A DNA stretch of 64,000 nt from Terriglobia bacterium (GTDB lineage: Bacteria > Acidobacteriota > Terriglobia > JAIQFV01), in assembly GCA_020073085.1 (NCBI GenBank), contig JAIQFV010000001.1, positions 62,001 through 126,000 of the forward strand, in the 5' to 3' direction. The notes under the pieces were generated by a model. It did no database searches, was not told where the DNA came from, and saw only the letters and a program-made list of their open reading frames with translations. The position numbers were made by a program, and so were the translations under genes. Positions 62,306 to 64,000 of this stretch are shown here, piece after piece. Position 1 is the first letter of the stretch. Each line of letters starts with the position of its first letter.

Positions 62306-64000
62306 TCATCCCCTCTTTCTCATCAGGACCACGATCGACCGTGCTCCGACAAGATAGGTCCCGGACTGGAGGGGCACTTCCTGGCCGGGATCGCAAAAGT
62401 CTCCAGGACTGTCCAGCCCCGTGTCGATCACCCGTTTCCATTCCCCGAACCCTCCCTCCTGAAGGATGAAAGGGAGATCCTCCCAATAGGCGTTGACCAT
62501 GACGTAGAGATCGTCGTCTTGCTGTGACGCCCCATGGAGGCTGAATGCCACGCTGTGGGAGTCGTAGGACATGTCGACGGTCGGGCCTACCCCGTACCAT
62601 CGGATATCATCGCGCCAGAAACGGCTGCGGCACAGCGACGGATGGGCTTTGCGGAACGCGATCATCCGCTTAAAAAATCGAAAAATGTCCTGGTTCGCTT
62701 GAAGTCGATCCCAATCCAACCAGGTCGTCGGATTGTCCTGGTTGTACGGATTATTGTTGCCACCCTGCCTCCGGAGGAACTCATCTCCCATCCGGAACAT
62801 CGGGGTCCCGTTGGATAGAAAGAGCAGGCAGCTGAAGTTCTTGACCTGGCGCTTGCGCAGCTTCATGACCTCAGGGGGGACTCCTTCATCCCCTTCCCAA
62901 CCGCAGTTCCAACTGTAGTTGTCATTCGTCCCATCGGTATTGTTCTGACCATTCTCCCAGTTGCGCTTCTGGTTGTAGGAAACCAGGTCATAAAGCGTAA
63001 AACCATCATGGGAGGCGATGTAATTCACGCTCTGGTAGGGATGGTAGGCGTCCATCCGGTCATCCGGGAAAAGGTCATCACTGCCGTAAAGACGCTGCAT
63101 CAGGGCAGTCACTGTTCCAGCATCGCCCTTCACGAATCGCCTCACGTCGTCGCGGAACCTGCCGTTCCACTGAGACCACCTCACCGCGGGAAAGGACCGA
63201 CCCAGTTGATATGCCCCGGCCGCATCCCAGGGCTCGGCAATGAGCCGGGTGGTCGCCAGGGTGGGATCGGTGACGATTTCCCCGTAGATGGCCGGGTCAT
63301 CGATGTTGATCGACCCGTCGTCTTTCCGGGAAAAGACTGATGCGAGGTCGAACCGGAATCCATCGACGTGCATGTCCCTTGCCCAGTGTCGAAGGCTGTC
63401 GACGATCATTCTCCGCACATGCCGGTTGGCACAGTGAAGCGAGTTTCCGGTACCGGAAAAATTGGCGTAAGGGTCCGAAGGGGGGTTGGAGATGAAGTAG
63501 TAGGTGCTGTTATCGATGCCTTTGTAACTGTACACGGGGCCGTTCTGGTTCCCTTCGCCGGTGTGATTGTATACAACATCCAAGAGAACCTCGATGCCGG
63601 CCTCATGCAGAGCCTGAACCATGGAACTGAATTCTATGTTCGCATCACCGGGCCGTTTTGAACTGGCGTAGCCATGGTGGGGGGCAAAGAAACCCAGGGG
63701 CATATAACCCCAGTATTCCGCTGCCTGGGGGTCATACTGGAAGATGGGCATGAGTTCCACCACCGTGACCCCAAGATCCTTGAGATAAGGGATCTTTTCG
63801 ATGAGTCCGCTAAACGTGCCCCGCTTCTCGGGAGCAACGCCGGAATTGGGATTATTCGTGAATCCCCTCACGTGCAGCTCGTAGATGATGGCGTCCGATT
63901 CATGGCGAATAGCACGTCGGTTCCCCCCGGCGAAGGGGTCGACCCACTTTTCAATCACACCCAGCGGCGCCTTGCCGTCATTGGGTCCGGGTTGAACGGC
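62306..64000 (-). CDS. GlgX-like glycogen debranching enzyme (partial, cut by the window edge)
   Basis: The frame is open to the window end; 565 codons are visible, probably three quarters of a 700-residue protein. GH13 blocks: LLDVVYNHTGEG, HVDGFRFDLASVF (nucleophile Asp), RLIAEPWDAAG (acid Glu) and NYIASHDGFTLYD (third Asp); the C-terminal part shows TPMFRMGDEFLRRQGGNNNPY and a beta domain. These match isoamylase/GlgX enzymes that cut alpha-1,6 branches of glycogen. The start lies beyond 64000. With the GH13 enzyme at 20085 it suggests alpha-glucan metabolism, though the two are not linked. Confidence 0.92.
   Translation of the reverse strand, partial: AVQPGPNDGKAPLGVIEKWVDPFAGGNRRAIRHESDAIIYELHVRGFTNNPNSGVAPEKRGTFSGLIEKIPYLKDLGVTVVELMPIFQYDPQAAEYWGYMPLGFFAPHHGYASSKRPGDANIEFSSMVQALHEAGIEVLLDVVYNHTGEGNQNGPVYSYKGIDNSTYYFISNPPSDPYANFSGTGNSLHCANRHVRRMIVDSLRHWARDMHVDGFRFDLASVFSRKDDGSINIDDPAIYGEIVTDPTLATTRLIAEPWDAAGAYQLGRSFPAVRWSQWNGRFRDDVRRFVKGDAGTVTALMQRLYGSDDLFPDDRMDAYHPYQSVNYIASHDGFTLYDLVSYNQKRNWENGQNNTDGTNDNYSWNCGWEGDEGVPPEVMKLRKRQVKNFSCLLFLSNGTPMFRMGDEFLRRQGGNNNPYNQDNPTTWLDWDRLQANQDIFRFFKRMIAFRKAHPSLCRSRFWRDDIRWYGVGPTVDMSYDSHSVAFSLHGASQQDDDLYVMVNAYWEDLPFILQEGGFGEWKRVIDTGLDSPGDFCDPGQEVPLQSGTYLVGARSIVVLMRKRG

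Overview
The window looks like a chromosomal contig of an Acidobacteriota bacterium. This is inferred from an ADOP-type duplicated permease with its PadR regulator, an acidobacterial-style secreted TonB-C protein, GC-rich coding sequence and abundant small palindromic spacer repeats. No rRNA or single-copy phylogenetic marker is present, so the phylum is an inference.

Region by region: (1) 0.1-8.1 kb is a purine-oxidation locus: a YgfK-like iron-sulfur protein, the three subunits of a molybdenum hydroxylase (Mo, 2Fe-2S, FAD) and an 8-oxoguanine deaminase/SsnA-type amidohydrolase. The gene set is that of the E. coli ygfK-ssnA-ygfM-xdhD cluster. (2) 8.5-14.0 kb is a soluble hybrid histidine kinase with about nine PAS and two GAF domains. 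(3) 14.4-18.2 kb holds a frameshifted TonB-C protein, a small secreted protein and one integron-cassette-like, AT-richer gene bounded by attC-like sites. (4) 18.3-27.6 kb is an accessory segment: papain-like protease with tandem C-terminal repeats, GH13 enzyme, stand-alone protease propeptide, a subtilase with a repetitive Cys/Pro tail, a radical SAM/SPASM enzyme with a PqqD-like front domain, and an unassigned membrane protein. The subtilase and radical SAM pair is the best candidate for an undescribed peptide- or protein-modification system. (5) 28.2-34.65 kb is a small island bounded by a complete tRNA(CAU) and a duplicated 5' half of it. Inside are five same-orientation gene cassettes, each ending in an attC-like hairpin (integron-type array without a visible integrase). 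They encode a K+ channel-like protein, a DUF4062 protein and several membrane/coiled-coil proteins, one of them broken.

(6) 34.8-37.8 kb is PadR plus an ADOP permease. (7) 38.0-47.8 kb carries a secreted small protein, an aminotransferase, an APC permease, a bacterial GH47 mannosidase, a DinB protein, a PilZ response regulator whose phospho-Asp is Glu, an RsbW-like kinase, and EgtD/EgtB for ergothioneine. (8) 48.1-54.4 kb is a compatible-solute ABC transporter (permease fused to its binding protein), an S9 peptidase, and an ABC exporter overlapping a TlpA-like thioredoxin. (9) 54.7-64 kb has an SGNH esterase, a fused E1/E2 2-oxoglutarate dehydrogenase, small membrane and HEAT-repeat proteins, and a GlgX-like debranching enzyme cut by the window edge.

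Housekeeping metabolism (purine salvage/oxidation, TCA cycle, glycogen, osmolyte and redox protection) surrounds two zones that show signs of horizontal acquisition: 17.2-27.6 kb and 28.2-34.65 kb.
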